The translations under genes were made by a program, and so were the position numbers. From Marinomonas agarivorans (GTDB taxonomy: Bacteria; Pseudomonadota; Gammaproteobacteria; Pseudomonadales; Marinomonadaceae), in assembly GCA_002173415.2 (NCBI GenBank), contig NHNK02000001.1, positions 186,001 to 250,000 on the forward strand: a stretch of DNA of 64,000 nt, written 5' to 3'. The notes beneath the pieces were generated by a model that had not been told where the DNA came from, made no database searches, and saw nothing but the letters and a program-made list of their open reading frames with translations. Shown here piece by piece: positions 18,051 to 28,104 of this stretch. The stretch's first letter is position 1. Each line of letters starts with the position of its first letter.

Positions 18051-21000
18051 ATGAAATTAATATTCTCTATATATGCCATTTTGCTGTGCTTTTTTGTTTC
18101 TTCTAACTTATCTGCATATGGCAATAACCAATCAAATCAAAGTGCTTTTACAGGAGAAAAAAATCCATTAAGTACTGCGCCGGCGCAGAAAACTGAATTT
18201 ATTGTTAAGTTAAAAAGAACGGACTCAAGCAAATTTAAGGAGAAAGCAAATCGCTCTTCGGCAAACCGCTTGGAAAAAATGCTCCAGATAGGGCCTTTTA
18301 CCAGTAAACCACTGTTTAAAACAAAATCTACGAATGTGCCAAAAGGGCCAAGCCGCCATGCTAAACATCATTCAAATGTTAGCAGCCCTTATCGTGACTA
18401 TAAAACCTCTAACAGAGACAATGATATTTTTATTGTCAGTATCGAAGAAGATAAGTGGCAAAGCACTTATGATGCTCTTAAAAATAATCCTAATGTGGAA
18501 TACGTTATTCCAAATTACACTGTTACTGTGAATTCTGTGCCTAATGACCCCTATTACGTCACTGACTTATGGGGAATGGAAGCAATTAAATTTGATGAGC
18601 TAACTAAGCCAAGCAAATTTAGTAAAGAAGTTGTTATTGCTGTTATTGATTCAGGGCTGGATTTAACTCACCCAGACATTCAAGAGAAGTATTTTCACAA
18701 CGACCAAGAAATAGCAGGAAATGGTATAGACGATGATGCTAACGGGTTTGTTGATGATATTCATGGTTGGAGCTTTGTTGAAAATACTGGGTCCATGAAA
18801 GATGACCATGGTCATGGCACGCATGTTGCCGGAACGATAGGCGCTGTTACCAACAACAATATTGGTATTGCAGGGATTGTCGATAATGGTCTTATACTTC
18901 CTATTAGATCACTTAATCGTCAGGGCAACGGCTCACTGTCTGACATCATTGAGGGAATAGACTATGCCGTCATAATGGGCGCTGATGTCATTAACATGAG
19001 TTTAGGCGCCGAATTTGATTTTTTTGATGCTAATGCAAAAGTGTTCATGCAAGAGATGAATGAACGTTTTCGCATCATCGCGGATGAAGAGAACATAGCC
19101 ATCGTAGTGGCGGCAGGAAATAACCATGATAACAATGTTCATAATTATTGGCCTGCTAGTGCTGAGAACGTGATTACTGTCGGTGCACTTGCAAAAGGTG
19201 TAAAAGATGGTGAAGTAACTTATGTTCCCTCGTCTTTCTCAAATTTTGGTAATGATATTGATGTATGGGCACCTGGCTCTGCCATTTTGTCACTTAAATC
19301 AATTGATGCAACCAGTCCTCAAATAGTTGAGCGCTACAATGGTTATGCTTTGGCGAACGGTACGAGTATGGCAAGCCCTCATGTTGCGGGAGCGGCTGCA
19401 CTAATCAAATCCGCTTTTCCAAGGCTTACGGGCAATCAAGTCAAAAATCTTCTAAAGTACACCGCTTCCGACATTGATGAAATGCTACTTGAAAAAGGGA
19501 TAGTCAATGTAAAAGGTATTGAATCCACCCTTTATCCATCAGCAACAGTAGATATTCATTTAGAGCATGACTACTACTACATTGATAATAACTCTCAAGC
19601 GGATATCAAAATACATGGCTATATTTATGCGATAGAATCTGGCACTTACCGCATTTCGTTAGAAAACGAAAATGGTGACATCTACTCTACCGTATCGGGA
19701 TCATTCGCTGATAATGAAGACACGAGTCGGCTATTAGCCACATTGCCTTATCCTTCTGAAAATAATAACGGGTTAGCTGAATTTAAAATAGTAGTGTCCG
19801 CTGAAAACAGCATGACAAGTAAAACCTTGTCGGCCCCAATTATTATTAATGATAGTGCTCGTATTGCCGAAGGTTACAATGCAAATTTTCCATTTTTTGG
19901 TAGTCAATATACTTCTTTTCCTGGTAGTCAAAATGTACCTTATAGCAATGTAATTGATCTCGATGGTGATGGGGTTAGTGAATTAGTTGTCGTTCGTACA
20001 TCATCCTTGAGTGCTGATGCAAACCAATTATTTGTTTATGACTTGAACGGCAATATCAAACCAGGCTTTCCTTATTCGTTTTCTGCTTCTGTGCCAATTA
20101 CAAATATGAAGCTCTATTTTAAGGATTTTGATGGCGATAATAACCAAGAAATCGTTATTCTTTATGTAGACACAAGATATAGAAGTGGGCCGACAAAACT
20201 GAATGCCCTTGTTATAGAAAACAATGGTCAGGAGCATGCCAGTTCGTTTTCAGTCGATATGTTCAGAGAAAATGTGTTCCGCCAACAAGCCAGCCAAATT
20301 ATCTTTACAGATTACGATAATGACGGTGAAGAGGATGTAATTGTTTTCCAAACTGTCTATGAAAATGTTAAGCAATTTTCCCATTTACAAGCAAATGTGT
20401 ATGACTTCCAAGGTAATGAACTCGCGGCGAAACAGTACGAAATAGAACCAAGTGTAAGATGGAAGCGTTATTATTTGTATGATTCGTTTCCTATTGTTAA
20501 TAAAAAGCACAACCAATCCAAAAAATATGTACTGTACAGTAACCGAGCTCTAGGTGTTTATCCATCACACTTACTCATTTTTGATCATAACCTTGATCTA
20601 ATTGGTAAGGATTTCTCTAGTGTCAATAAATCTAATTATAAGACATTTGATCTCGACCGAGATGGAGAGATGGAACTTGGGCATATTCTTAGTTATGGAA
20701 ACGAAAATGATTATCATCAGCTAAAGATTTATAAGAACGATTTTAGCGATGTTATGTCGATCAACTTACCATTAAGAACTCGCACGTCTCATGATTATAA
20801 CTTTTTCATCGGTAATATACTGGGCGATGAGCAAAATGAAATTATTGTGACGAATGAAAGGTATTCGGAGAACAGCAGTTACTACAACAAATATAACCGT
20901 GAAATCAGCATTTATAACGTAGAGGGCGAGTTAATCAGTAAACACAATCTAACTAAGTTTAATTTGGATCGTTTATTTTCTCTCGTTGATGTTGATAATG

Positions 21001-21920
21001 ATGGTTACGATGAGTTGCTATTTACCCCTCAATTTTTCCAAGACACGGTTAGCATACGAAATGGCGATTTTACTTTGGTAGATGAGGAAAAACTGACTTC
21101 TCGGGCTTCTGGTATAAATCAACTTCCTGCCATATCGATCCGGTCTTATCCCCTTATTTCTAAACTTGAGGAAGAGGGTAATTATCACTTATTTTTAAAT
21201 AATCGAAAAATCAACGCTATTGACTTGGGCGTAAGTGATCCGCAAAAAGTACGTTGGTTTCATGGTTATGGTACTAATGTTAATGACTTTTCGATGAACG
21301 ATTTTGAATCTGTTAAGGAGTTAATCGTTCAGTTTGATATACCAGAGTCTTATCATAGTGCATACAAAAATCATGTGATCAAAGCCGTCGCTGAAAATGG
21401 AGAAATTGTTAATGGCAACATTGTAATTGAAGGTAACTCTGCAAAAGTGGTTTTTGATACCTTGCTCTTCGGGCATTACAGCATTCAATTTATGGCCGAA
21501 AACTTTTGGTATAACTTTAGTGGAGAGCAAGAAGTCCATTTTTCTCAGCATGGTCAAACAGTAAATATGAATATTGAACGTTTGGCTAAACCCCATAAAT
21601 CGTATGTTTATGTGAAAATAAAAGCAGATAAATCTTTCGATAATATAGAAGGTGTTAACGATATCGCCATGATTAAAAACCTAACGACTGGTGTTAGAAT
21701 GGAAGATAGTGGTTTGCTTTTAAGAAGAAGTACCCCAGACTATAATGAATATCATTTATATACGCGTAAAGCGAATCCAAAGGAAGTGTATGAAATTTCA
21801 TTATCAGGTGTAAAAGGTGGTTACAGATACTTTATTGATACAGTAGAAATACAGGCAATGACCGATAATTATTACAATGGAGTAAATGCCACATTGCAAC
21901 GAGAAGCTATTACAGATTAA
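18051..21920 (+). CDS. Secreted subtilisin-like serine protease with FG-GAP/VCBS-type repeats
   Basis: A 1289-residue exported S8 peptidase. I chose the ATG at 18051 (TAAGGA 8 bases upstream), which starts a good signal peptide; a GTG frame 27 codons longer would bury it. An I9-like propeptide follows, ending near NPNVEYVIPNY. The catalytic triad is intact: D200 (VIDSGLD), H255 (GHGTHVAG) and S439 (NGTSMASPHVAG). The C-terminal half carries several calcium-binding integrin-like motifs (DLDGDGVSELVV, DFDGDNNQEIVI, DYDNDGEEDVIV, DLDRDGEMELG, DVDNDGYDELLF), suggesting a beta-propeller for binding surfaces or polymers. It stands alone between ygiQ and pdhR. Probable role: extracellular protein degradation. 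Confidence 0.9.
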   Translation: MKLIFSIYAILLCFFVSSNLSAYGNNQSNQSAFTGEKNPLSTAPAQKTEFIVKLKRTDSSKFKEKANRSSANRLEKMLQIGPFTSKPLFKTKSTNVPKGPSRHAKHHSNVSSPYRDYKTSNRDNDIFIVSIEEDKWQSTYDALKNNPNVEYVIPNYTVTVNSVPNDPYYVTDLWGMEAIKFDELTKPSKFSKEVVIAVIDSGLDLTHPDIQEKYFHNDQEIAGNGIDDDANGFVDDIHGWSFVENTGSMKDDHGHGTHVAGTIGAVTNNNIGIAGIVDNGLILPIRSLNRQGNGSLSDIIEGIDYAVIMGADVINMSLGAEFDFFDANAKVFMQEMNERFRIIADEENIAIVVAAGNNHDNNVHNYWPASAENVITVGALAKGVKDGEVTYVPSSFSNFGNDIDVWAPGSAILSLKSIDATSPQIVERYNGYALANGTSMASPHVAGAAALIKSAFPRLTGNQVKNLLKYTASDIDEMLLEKGIVNVKGIESTLYPSATVDIHLEHDYYYIDNNSQADIKIHGYIYAIESGTYRISLENENGDIYSTVSGSFADNEDTSRLLATLPYPSENNNGLAEFKIVVSAENSMTSKTLSAPIIINDSARIAEGYNANFPFFGSQYTSFPGSQNVPYSNVIDLDGDGVSELVVVRTSSLSADANQLFVYDLNGNIKPGFPYSFSASVPITNMKLYFKDFDGDNNQEIVILYVDTRYRSGPTKLNALVIENNGQEHASSFSVDMFRENVFRQQASQIIFTDYDNDGEEDVIVFQTVYENVKQFSHLQANVYDFQGNELAAKQYEIEPSVRWKRYYLYDSFPIVNKKHNQSKKYVLYSNRALGVYPSHLLIFDHNLDLIGKDFSSVNKSNYKTFDLDRDGEMELGHILSYGNENDYHQLKIYKNDFSDVMSINLPLRTRTSHDYNFFIGNILGDEQNEIIVTNERYSENSSYYNKYNREISIYNVEGELISKHNLTKFNLDRLFSLVDVDNDGYDELLFTPQFFQDTVSIRNGDFTLVDEEKLTSRASGINQLPAISIRSYPLISKLEEEGNYHLFLNNRKINAIDLGVSDPQKVRWFHGYGTNVNDFSMNDFESVKELIVQFDIPESYHSAYKNHVIKAVAENGEIVNGNIVIEGNSAKVVFDTLLFGHYSIQFMAENFWYNFSGEQEVHFSQHGQTVNMNIERLAKPHKSYVYVKIKADKSFDNIEGVNDIAMIKNLTTGVRMEDSGLLLRRSTPDYNEYHLYTRKANPKEVYEISLSGVKGGYRYFIDTVEIQAMTDNYYNGVNATLQREAITD

Positions 21921-21943
21921 TTTATTCGTTTCTTTTTAAGTCC

Positions 21944-21976
21944 AAGCCTTACTGCTTTATGTGGTAAGGCTTTTTT
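21944..21976 (+). terminator. Terminator after the subtilase gene
   Basis: AAGCCTTAC (21944-21952) pairs perfectly with GTAAGGCTT (21964-21972), and the T-run extends to 21976. Confidence 0.85.
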
Positions 21977-22013
21977 AGGTTCTAATGGTCTTATTTATCT
22001 GTAGAACTATCGA

Positions 22014-22760
22014 TCACAGTAGAATATCAGCCTGTTGCAAAGCTCTTTGACGACGTGATTTCAAGCGGTTTACCTCGAGTAAGGCTTTTTCTACATACGC
22101 AAGGTGTTCTCGAACTGCAACTTTAGCGGTTTTAGCATCACTCGCCATGATTGCCTCATAGATTTTAGTATGTTGTTGCATAATGTCTTCTCTCGCATGC
22201 GAATGCTCAAATAAGTTGTCTAAATTGGCTGCTATGCTCTTTGATAGCATGGTGAATAAGGCTTTCATGCTATGCATTAAAATAGCATTGTGGGCGCATT
22301 TAGCGATCATTAAGTGAAATTCTGCATCGCGTTTGGCTTCTAAATTAGGTAACTTCATTTTATGTGCTTGAACTAAGGCATTATAAGAAGCCGTGAGCTG
22401 CTCTTTATCTAAATCTGTGCTTCTTATTGCCGCATAATAAGTTGCGATTCCCTCAAGTGCGTCCCTGAATTCTAAAAGGTCGTAGCGGAATTCATCGTGC
22501 TCTGCCAAAGCTTGTAATAGAGGATCTTGTAACGACTCACCAATATGTTCGCTGACATAATTCCCTCCGCCTTGACGACTAGTAATTAGCCCTTTTGCTT
22601 TTAAATTTTGAATGGCTTCGCGCAGTGAAGGTCTTGATACATGAAAGCGCCCTGCCAATTCTCGTTCAGGTGGCAAACGATCATTGGCCTTTAATGTGCC
22701 ATCTATGATCATGCTTTCCAAATTTTTACTTATCTGATCGGACAGTTTTGTCTGTGACAT
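22014..22760 (-). CDS. pdhR: PdhR-like GntR/FadR-family transcriptional regulator
   Basis: A 248-residue repressor-type protein with an N-terminal winged helix (RLPPERELAGRFHVSRPSLR) and a C-terminal FCD ligand domain. The stretch KGLITSRQGGGNYV and the FCD motifs (YDLLEFRDALEGIATYYAA) match E. coli PdhR closely, so the pyruvate-sensing regulator of pyruvate dehydrogenase is the best guess; LldR-type lactate regulators are the alternative. No pdh genes and no PdhR-type palindrome are in the window. It diverges from fabV. Confidence 0.75.
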   Translation of the reverse strand: MSQTKLSDQISKNLESMIIDGTLKANDRLPPERELAGRFHVSRPSLREAIQNLKAKGLITSRQGGGNYVSEHIGESLQDPLLQALAEHDEFRYDLLEFRDALEGIATYYAAIRSTDLDKEQLTASYNALVQAHKMKLPNLEAKRDAEFHLMIAKCAHNAILMHSMKALFTMLSKSIAANLDNLFEHSHAREDIMQQHTKIYEAIMASDAKTAKVAVREHLAYVEKALLEVNRLKSRRQRALQQADILL

Positions 22761-22910
22761 GTAATACCTACTTTGGCGTTATTGATGGTTATATTATTAA
22801 GCTAAAAACGTACTTTTTCTCTTATATAGCAAGAGAATAATAAAGGAAGTATGACATAAATGCCGAGTAGGGTATGATTGGTTTCATGGTCGTGTATACG
22901 GCTGCACTTA

Positions 22911-22940
22911 CAGAAAAAAGTCAGACAGAAAAAAGTCAGA
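22911..22940. repeat. Two tandem 15-base repeats upstream of fabV
   Basis: CAGAAAAAAGTCAGA occurs twice with no gap (22911-22925, 22926-22940). The AT-rich TAATATAAT just after it is a possible -10 element for fabV. Confidence 0.8.
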
Positions 22941-22987
22941 TTAATATAATTTTTCGTTTTGTGGACTAAGAAAACAGAGACGTATTT

Positions 22988-24190
22988 ATGATAATTAAAC
23001 CAAAGATTCGAGGCTTTATTTGCACAACAACTCACCCAACTGGCTGTGAGCTAAATGTTAAAGAACAAATAGAGTTTACTAAAAGCAAAGGACAAATTAA
23101 AAACGGGCCTAAAAAAGTATTGGTAATAGGTTCTTCAAGCGGCTACGGATTAGCATCACGTATTACTGCTGCTTTTGGTTCTGGTGCTGCAACTCTAGGC
23201 GTATTTTTTGAAAAGCCAGGTACAGAGAAAAAAGCAGGGACTGCTGGTTGGTACAATGCAGCAGCATTCGATAAATTTGCGAAAGAAGAAGGGTTATATT
23301 CAAAAAGTATTAATGGCGATGCTTTCTCTAATGAAGCCCGAGATAAAGTTATCGAGGTTATCAAAGAAGATCTAGGGCAAATTGATATGGTGGTGTATTC
23401 CCTAGCATCACCTGTACGTAAACTACCTGATACAGGAGAAGTGATTCGTTCTGTATTGAAGCCGATTGGCGAACCTTATCGTTCTACTGCTATTGATACA
23501 AACCGCGATGTTATTATCGATGCAGAAGTTGAGCCTGCTACAGAAGAAGAAATAGCGGCAACAACAACCGTAATGGGTGGGCAAGACTGGGAATTATGGA
23601 TGAATGCTTTGCAAGATGCTGGTGTGCTTGCTGAAGGTGTAAGAACGGTTGCCTACTCTTATATCGGCTCAGCAATTACTTGGCCAATATATTGGCATGG
23701 TGCCCTAGGTAAGGCAAAAGAGGATTTAGACAGAGCATCAGCCGCTATTAATGAAAGATTATCCGGCTTAGGTGGTGGTGCTAATGTCGCCGTACTTAAG
23801 TCTGTTGTAACTCAAGCATCATCAGCGATACCTGTTATGCCCTTATATCTTGCTATGGTATTTAATGTCATGCGAAAAGAGGGGATCCATGAAGGGTGCA
23901 TCGAGCAAATTCAACGGATGTTCGCAGAGCGTTTATATAATGGCCTGAATCCAACAGAGCTGACAGATGATACAAATCGTTTGCGTTTAGATGACTGGGA
24001 ATTACGTGAAGACATTCAAAAAGCGTGTAGTGATCTATGGCCGAAAATCACCTCTGAAAACTTGTTTGATTTAACGGACTACCAACTTTATAAAGATGAG
24101 TTCTTAAAACTATTTGGCTTCGGTGTGGATGGTGTTGACTACGATGCTGATGTTAATCCGAATGTTGAGTTTGATGTCATTACGCTGTAA
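22988..24190 (+). CDS. fabV: Enoyl-[acyl-carrier-protein] reductase FabV
   Basis: A 400-residue NADH-dependent enoyl-ACP reductase of the triclosan-resistant FabV type, longer than FabI. The N-terminus [19 protein letters not shown], the nucleotide-binding loop [12 protein letters not shown] and the catalytic segment [22 protein letters not shown] (Tyr and Lys eight residues apart within the motif) are diagnostic. It performs the last step of the fatty-acid elongation cycle in the cytoplasm. It diverges from the pdhR-like gene and ends at its own terminator. Confidence 0.95.
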   Translation: MIIKPKIRGFICTTTHPTGCELNVKEQIEFTKSKGQIKNGPKKVLVIGSSSGYGLASRITAAFGSGAATLGVFFEKPGTEKKAGTAGWYNAAAFDKFAKEEGLYSKSINGDAFSNEARDKVIEVIKEDLGQIDMVVYSLASPVRKLPDTGEVIRSVLKPIGEPYRSTAIDTNRDVIIDAEVEPATEEEIAATTTVMGGQDWELWMNALQDAGVLAEGVRTVAYSYIGSAITWPIYWHGALGKAKEDLDRASAAINERLSGLGGGANVAVLKSVVTQASSAIPVMPLYLAMVFNVMRKEGIHEGCIEQIQRMFAERLYNGLNPTELTDDTNRLRLDDWELREDIQKACSDLWPKITSENLFDLTDYQLYKDEFLKLFGFGVDGVDYDADVNPNVEFDVITL

Positions 24191-24213
24191 CAACTACTAG
24201 TTAGTCTATTTAA

Positions 24214-24251
24214 AACCAAGGTTTATCGTAACGTGAACCTTGGTTTTTTTA
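24214..24251 (+). terminator. Terminator after fabV
   Basis: AACCAAGGTT (24214-24223) pairs with AACCTTGGTT (24236-24245) and is followed by T7. Confidence 0.88.
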
Positions 24252-24265
24252 TTTTTGAATGTGTG

Positions 24266-24298
24266 TTTTTGTAGTTAACTCTGTCTTTTTGTAGTTAA
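24266..24298. repeat. Direct repeat TTTTTGTAGTTAA, two copies
   Basis: Identical 13-base copies at 24266-24278 and 24286-24298, 20 bases apart, lie between fabV and the next gene. Confidence 0.7.
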
Positions 24299-24409
24299 TG
24301 CTTTTCATTTTTTTCTATTTAGATATAGTGAAGAATATCCAGTGATATTAATTTGATTAATGGTAGTCATAATTTTAGCTGGTGATACTTTCTACCAAGG
24401 AGCATAAAA

Positions 24410-24961
24410 ATGAATAAATTATTCATTGCAGTCACATTTGCGTTCGCAAGCGCAACATTTGCTCAAACTGTTGAAGAACGGTTGGTAGACATTGTTTATG
24501 GCGATAAGGTCATTAGAGGTACGTATCAGGTTGTTATTGATGATGAGTATGAGGCCGATGTTATTCCGTTTGATCAACAGGATGTTGAGAATAAAATTCC
24601 ATCCAATGTAGTAATCAGTTCCGGTGATGAGCAGTTGTCTTACATCGAAACACAAAAATTAGCAGAACGGGAAGCCGAAATTTACTCAGAAGTGAATAGA
24701 CGGACTGAAAATGCGCCGTACACTATTTTGTTTGCTGGGCGTATACCAGAACATATACAGAAAGAGCGAATGAAAATGATGCCTGAAGTGGGTATCTTTG
24801 GGCAGCAGCGAGCCAAACTTAATAATAATCAAGGTGATTTAGAAGTTAGCAGTCCAAATACAGGTATTGATGCTGGTGAGTTTTTACCGATTGAAACAAG
24901 CAGTAAAAAAGTCAGTACTAGCAAAGCGGAAGCAATGTTAGAAGAAATGATTAGTCGGTAA
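24410..24961 (+). CDS. Hypothetical periplasmic protein
   Basis: I do not recognise this 183-residue protein. It begins with a short signal peptide (MNKLFIAVTFAFASATFAQ) with a likely cut after TFA, so it should be exported. The mature part is acidic, rich in Glu and Asp, with no cysteines after the signal and no membrane segment. AAGGAG precedes the ATG by about 7 bases and a terminator follows, so it is a single-gene unit. The conserved-looking stretch APYTILFAGRIPEH may be a core motif. Confidence 0.75.
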   Translation: MNKLFIAVTFAFASATFAQTVEERLVDIVYGDKVIRGTYQVVIDDEYEADVIPFDQQDVENKIPSNVVISSGDEQLSYIETQKLAEREAEIYSEVNRRTENAPYTILFAGRIPEHIQKERMKMMPEVGIFGQQRAKLNNNQGDLEVSSPNTGIDAGEFLPIETSSKKVSTSKAEAMLEEMISR

Positions 24962-24983
24962 AAGTTTATTTGTAAGTTTAGAG

Positions 24984-25009
24984 AACCACTGCTTAGTCAG
25001 TGGTTTTTT
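24984..25009 (+). terminator. Terminator after the periplasmic protein gene
   Basis: AACCACTG (24984-24991) pairs perfectly with CAGTGGTT (24998-25005), with a 6-base loop and T6. Confidence 0.88.
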
Positions 25010-25013
25010 CTTT

Positions 25014-25040
25014 GTACAAAGAAAAGATGTACAAAGAAAA
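25014..25040. repeat. Direct repeat GTACAAAGAAAA, two copies
   Basis: Identical 12-base copies at 25014-25025 and 25029-25040, with a period of 15 bases, lie between two convergent genes. Confidence 0.7.
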
Positions 25041-25047
25041 ACTACCT

Positions 25048-28038
25048 CTAGCATGCATTGTGATCTGAGTTAGACTTATTTGGTAATTTGTCTGGCCATA
25101 ATGGTAAAGTCGCTTTTTGATTTGTAATAATCATTCTTGGTAATGATTGCTTTAAAATTTCTTCTTTGATGAGGTTTATCAAATCCTCTTTTGTTGTGTT
25201 TTCTATGGCAATAATGGCTTTCTCTTTACGGATGAAATCTTCAGAACCTTTTATAATCTCTTTCCAGAAGCGATGACTGTCTTCCCCTAATTGTTTTTCT
25301 TTTTGCTTGAGTTGTTGCAATACAGTATTACGAAGGTCAGTAAACTCTTGATCCGTTAGCTGGGTTATACGCATCAAATCTTTTTCAATGAATGACTCAA
25401 CTTCTTTAATGATGTTGTCGACAGAGGATGTTGGTGATTGCACTAAAAAACCAAGAGCAGGAACGTCTATTCTTGTGAGATTGTAGGTATTTACAATATA
25501 GCCTAATTGTTTTTCTGTTCTGAGTTCCGTAAAAAAACGTGTTCCAATGGCTTGCTTAAGCAAAGTAAATAGCGCGGCTCTTTCGAAGGGGTTATTTTTT
25601 AAGGAGCTGTTTTTTAAAGGACTGTGTTTTAAAGGGCTATGTTTTAAGGAATTGTGTGTAGTTTCTGCTGTATGCTCTTGCTCAGTGGGTGAGGCGTACT
25701 GATTGTCGGATAAAACATAGAGTACCGCTTTATCTTCTCCTGTCGTGTCTATTTTATAGTAGTATTTGCCGTGGTTTTTTAAATCATGTTTTTCTAATTG
25801 TTTTGAATCGAAATTACCAAGGTTAGATTCATATATATCGGCTAACTCTGCTGCTAGCTCATGGCTGCTTAAATGGGTTTTATTACCGTTGCTGAAACCT
25901 GTTAGGCTAAACTCTTGAATAGCTTGCTTGCGAAAACATAATAGGTCGTCATATTCGATAGTGTTAATGCTTTCAAGCATCTCGTCTATTGAATGGGAGT
26001 TTTTTATCACCTTATGTGAAAAAGACCATAAAACAGAGGAATAAGCTTGCGCATATTTGGTATTTTTTAAATCCTGTATTAGTTTGGTTTTTGTTTGCTC
26101 AAATTGCGTTTTTTCTGGTATGCGCGTTAGAACTTGTTCAACAAGCCAGAGCAAATATTTTTGTTGTTTATCAGTATAGCCACTTGTTTTTAAATTAATG
26201 CCATTGATGGTGTCATAAAGAGAATAATTAAGATTGGCATTGTATGGCAGGTAGGTATCTTCTCTCAGATCGCTGTTCATTGTTTTCGCCCAGAGCTTAT
26301 TCAGTAAACTTTGGCGCACACTGTTATTTACATTGTTAAAATGTAACGCAAGATAAATTGAGCTCTTTGGTTGATCAAAACGATTATCTGCTCTGTGCCA
26401 GAACTGAATTCCCTTGCCTTGAAAAATGCTTTTAGGAGTAGGATCAAACTCTTTAACAAAGTCTAACTCTTCCGCAATATAGGGGTTCTCATTGGGGAAT
26501 TTAATTTCACCAATAAAGTCTGGTTGATTTAATCTAGTCAGCCACGAATCTTTGATATGTAAATTCGCATAGTTAGTGTTATACCATTTTTCTTTTTGCC
26601 AAGATGGGGCTGTTTTACCCCAATGATTAGGGAAGTGATTCTTGCTGATGACTTGAATAAGTACATTATCAGTATTGATGTTTTCTAGGGTCTTTTTAAT
26701 CTCAATAGCGGTTGCGGAGCGTGTAATTTGAAAAGCATCAAGTATGTCGCCGATAGGATATTTATGGGCCTGACTTGCAAGGGTTTGACTCAGCTCAAGA
26801 GGGTGCAAGTAACCATGATAAGAGAACATGAGTTGAGATAATCTTTTCTCTTCTTCGATATAGGCAGGATTAATCGGACTCGTTTTTATTTGTTTGATAG
26901 TAAAAAATATCGCATTTATGACTTGATCAACATTCTTGATCCCTTTCTCGGTAAGTTTTGCCTGAATATTAAATGCTTGTTGATTTATATACTCACTTCC
27001 TAGTCCAGCGGTTAATGATGTAATCCAGCCTTTCTTCTTTAAAAAACTATAAAGAGAGTTGTTTGTTTCTTGGCCAATTAAATAGCTTATATAGCGTGTA
27101 GGCTTGCTTTGATAATTAGATGTTTGAGAAGGAATAATAAAATGTAAGTTGAGAATATGAATGTCTTTAATAGGTTCAACAAACTGCAATCTTTGTGACC
27201 CATCAAGTAGTAAAGGGTAGTTTTCCTCTTTTTTTTCTTCACTTTTATTCTTAATCGTTGAGAAATAAACGCGAGCCATCTCTTCCATCTTTTCTAGCGG
27301 CAAGTTTGCAACCATAACGAGTGTCATGTTGCTCGCATAGTAGTGCTGCTCATAGATACTTCGTACTTGCTGCTGTAGTGATAGGTTTGGTTTGTCTTTA
27401 AGCGTATCTAGGTTGCCAACACTAAAATGGTTTGCGGGATGATTAGTATTGAAAAGTGTTTTAAGGGCTTGGTTACTGCGTCTAAAGTCATTATTGATTT
27501 TTGCCATAAACTCAGAATGAACCGCATTTTTCTCTCTTTGAGTATATTCTTCATTAAACAAAGGCTGAATGAAAAATTGAGAAAATCTGTCCAGAGCACC
27601 TTCGTATCCTTCTGGTTGGACATCAAAAAAATAGTTGGTTAGATCGCTGGCAGTATAAGCATTATTACTTCCACCAAAACGGTTGATATAGTCGTTATAC
27701 TCGCTCGCATTAGGGTATTTCTGGGTGCCTAAAAAGAGCATGTGTTCGAGGAAATGTGTCAATCCAGATTGGTCTTTAGGATTGTCATTAGCACCAACAT
27801 TTACCGCCATTGCAGCAGCACTTTTTTCGGCTTTAGGATCAGAAACAAGAATGACCTTTAATTGATTCTCAAGTTGTAAATATTGGTATTGATTCTTATC
27901 GCTTTGGCTTTTTTTAATATTTACAGTGGTTGTGTTTAAAGAAGACATTGAAGAACAGGCTACCAAGGTGAAAGAAAGACAAAAAATAGAGACAGATGAT
28001 AAGAGTGAAGAGGGTAACTTTACGGTCGATAAAATCAT
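25048..28038 (-). CDS. M16-family zinc metallopeptidase, lipoprotein (pitrilysin-like)
   Basis: About 996 residues. The M16 zinc site HFLEH (H95, E98, H99) and the downstream glutamate in EKNAVHSEF are present, so the N-terminal half should be catalytic; the C-terminal half is the inactive mate domain typical of pitrilysin and insulinase. I chose the ATG at 28038 because it starts a lipoprotein signal with lipobox LVAC; an upstream frame adds 14 residues before it. It should degrade peptides in the periplasm, anchored to a membrane. An odd low-complexity insertion of tandem pentapeptides (consensus HSPLK) lies in the C-terminal half. Confidence 0.88.
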   Translation of the reverse strand: MILSTVKLPSSLLSSVSIFCLSFTLVACSSMSSLNTTTVNIKKSQSDKNQYQYLQLENQLKVILVSDPKAEKSAAAMAVNVGANDNPKDQSGLTHFLEHMLFLGTQKYPNASEYNDYINRFGGSNNAYTASDLTNYFFDVQPEGYEGALDRFSQFFIQPLFNEEYTQREKNAVHSEFMAKINNDFRRSNQALKTLFNTNHPANHFSVGNLDTLKDKPNLSLQQQVRSIYEQHYYASNMTLVMVANLPLEKMEEMARVYFSTIKNKSEEKKEENYPLLLDGSQRLQFVEPIKDIHILNLHFIIPSQTSNYQSKPTRYISYLIGQETNNSLYSFLKKKGWITSLTAGLGSEYINQQAFNIQAKLTEKGIKNVDQVINAIFFTIKQIKTSPINPAYIEEEKRLSQLMFSYHGYLHPLELSQTLASQAHKYPIGDILDAFQITRSATAIEIKKTLENINTDNVLIQVISKNHFPNHWGKTAPSWQKEKWYNTNYANLHIKDSWLTRLNQPDFIGEIKFPNENPYIAEELDFVKEFDPTPKSIFQGKGIQFWHRADNRFDQPKSSIYLALHFNNVNNSVRQSLLNKLWAKTMNSDLREDTYLPYNANLNYSLYDTINGINLKTSGYTDKQQKYLLWLVEQVLTRIPEKTQFEQTKTKLIQDLKNTKYAQAYSSVLWSFSHKVIKNSHSIDEMLESINTIEYDDLLCFRKQAIQEFSLTGFSNGNKTHLSSHELAAELADIYESNLGNFDSKQLEKHDLKNHGKYYYKIDTTGEDKAVLYVLSDNQYASPTEQEHTAETTHNSLKHSPLKHSPLKNSSLKNNPFERAALFTLLKQAIGTRFFTELRTEKQLGYIVNTYNLTRIDVPALGFLVQSPTSSVDNIIKEVESFIEKDLMRITQLTDQEFTDLRNTVLQQLKQKEKQLGEDSHRFWKEIIKGSEDFIRKEKAIIAIENTTKEDLINLIKEEILKQSLPRMIITNQKATLPLWPDKLPNKSNSDHNAC
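25594..25656 (-). repeat. In-frame 15-base tandem repeat in the M16 peptidase gene
   Basis: Four 15-base units encode NSLKH, SPLKH, SPLKN and SSLKN in a row, with partial units at each end. Each unit centres on TTAAA. The unit length keeps the frame, so copy number could vary without destroying the protein. Confidence 0.75.
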
Positions 28039-28104
28039 ATAAATGTGAATGTTGTCTCGATGAAGTAGCACATAAATCAAGTTTTATGCGCTACTGTTTT
28101 ATTA

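Noticed and set aside
22761-22987. PdhR operator in the pdhR-fabV interval
   Set aside because: No TTGGT-N3-ACCAA type palindrome was found.
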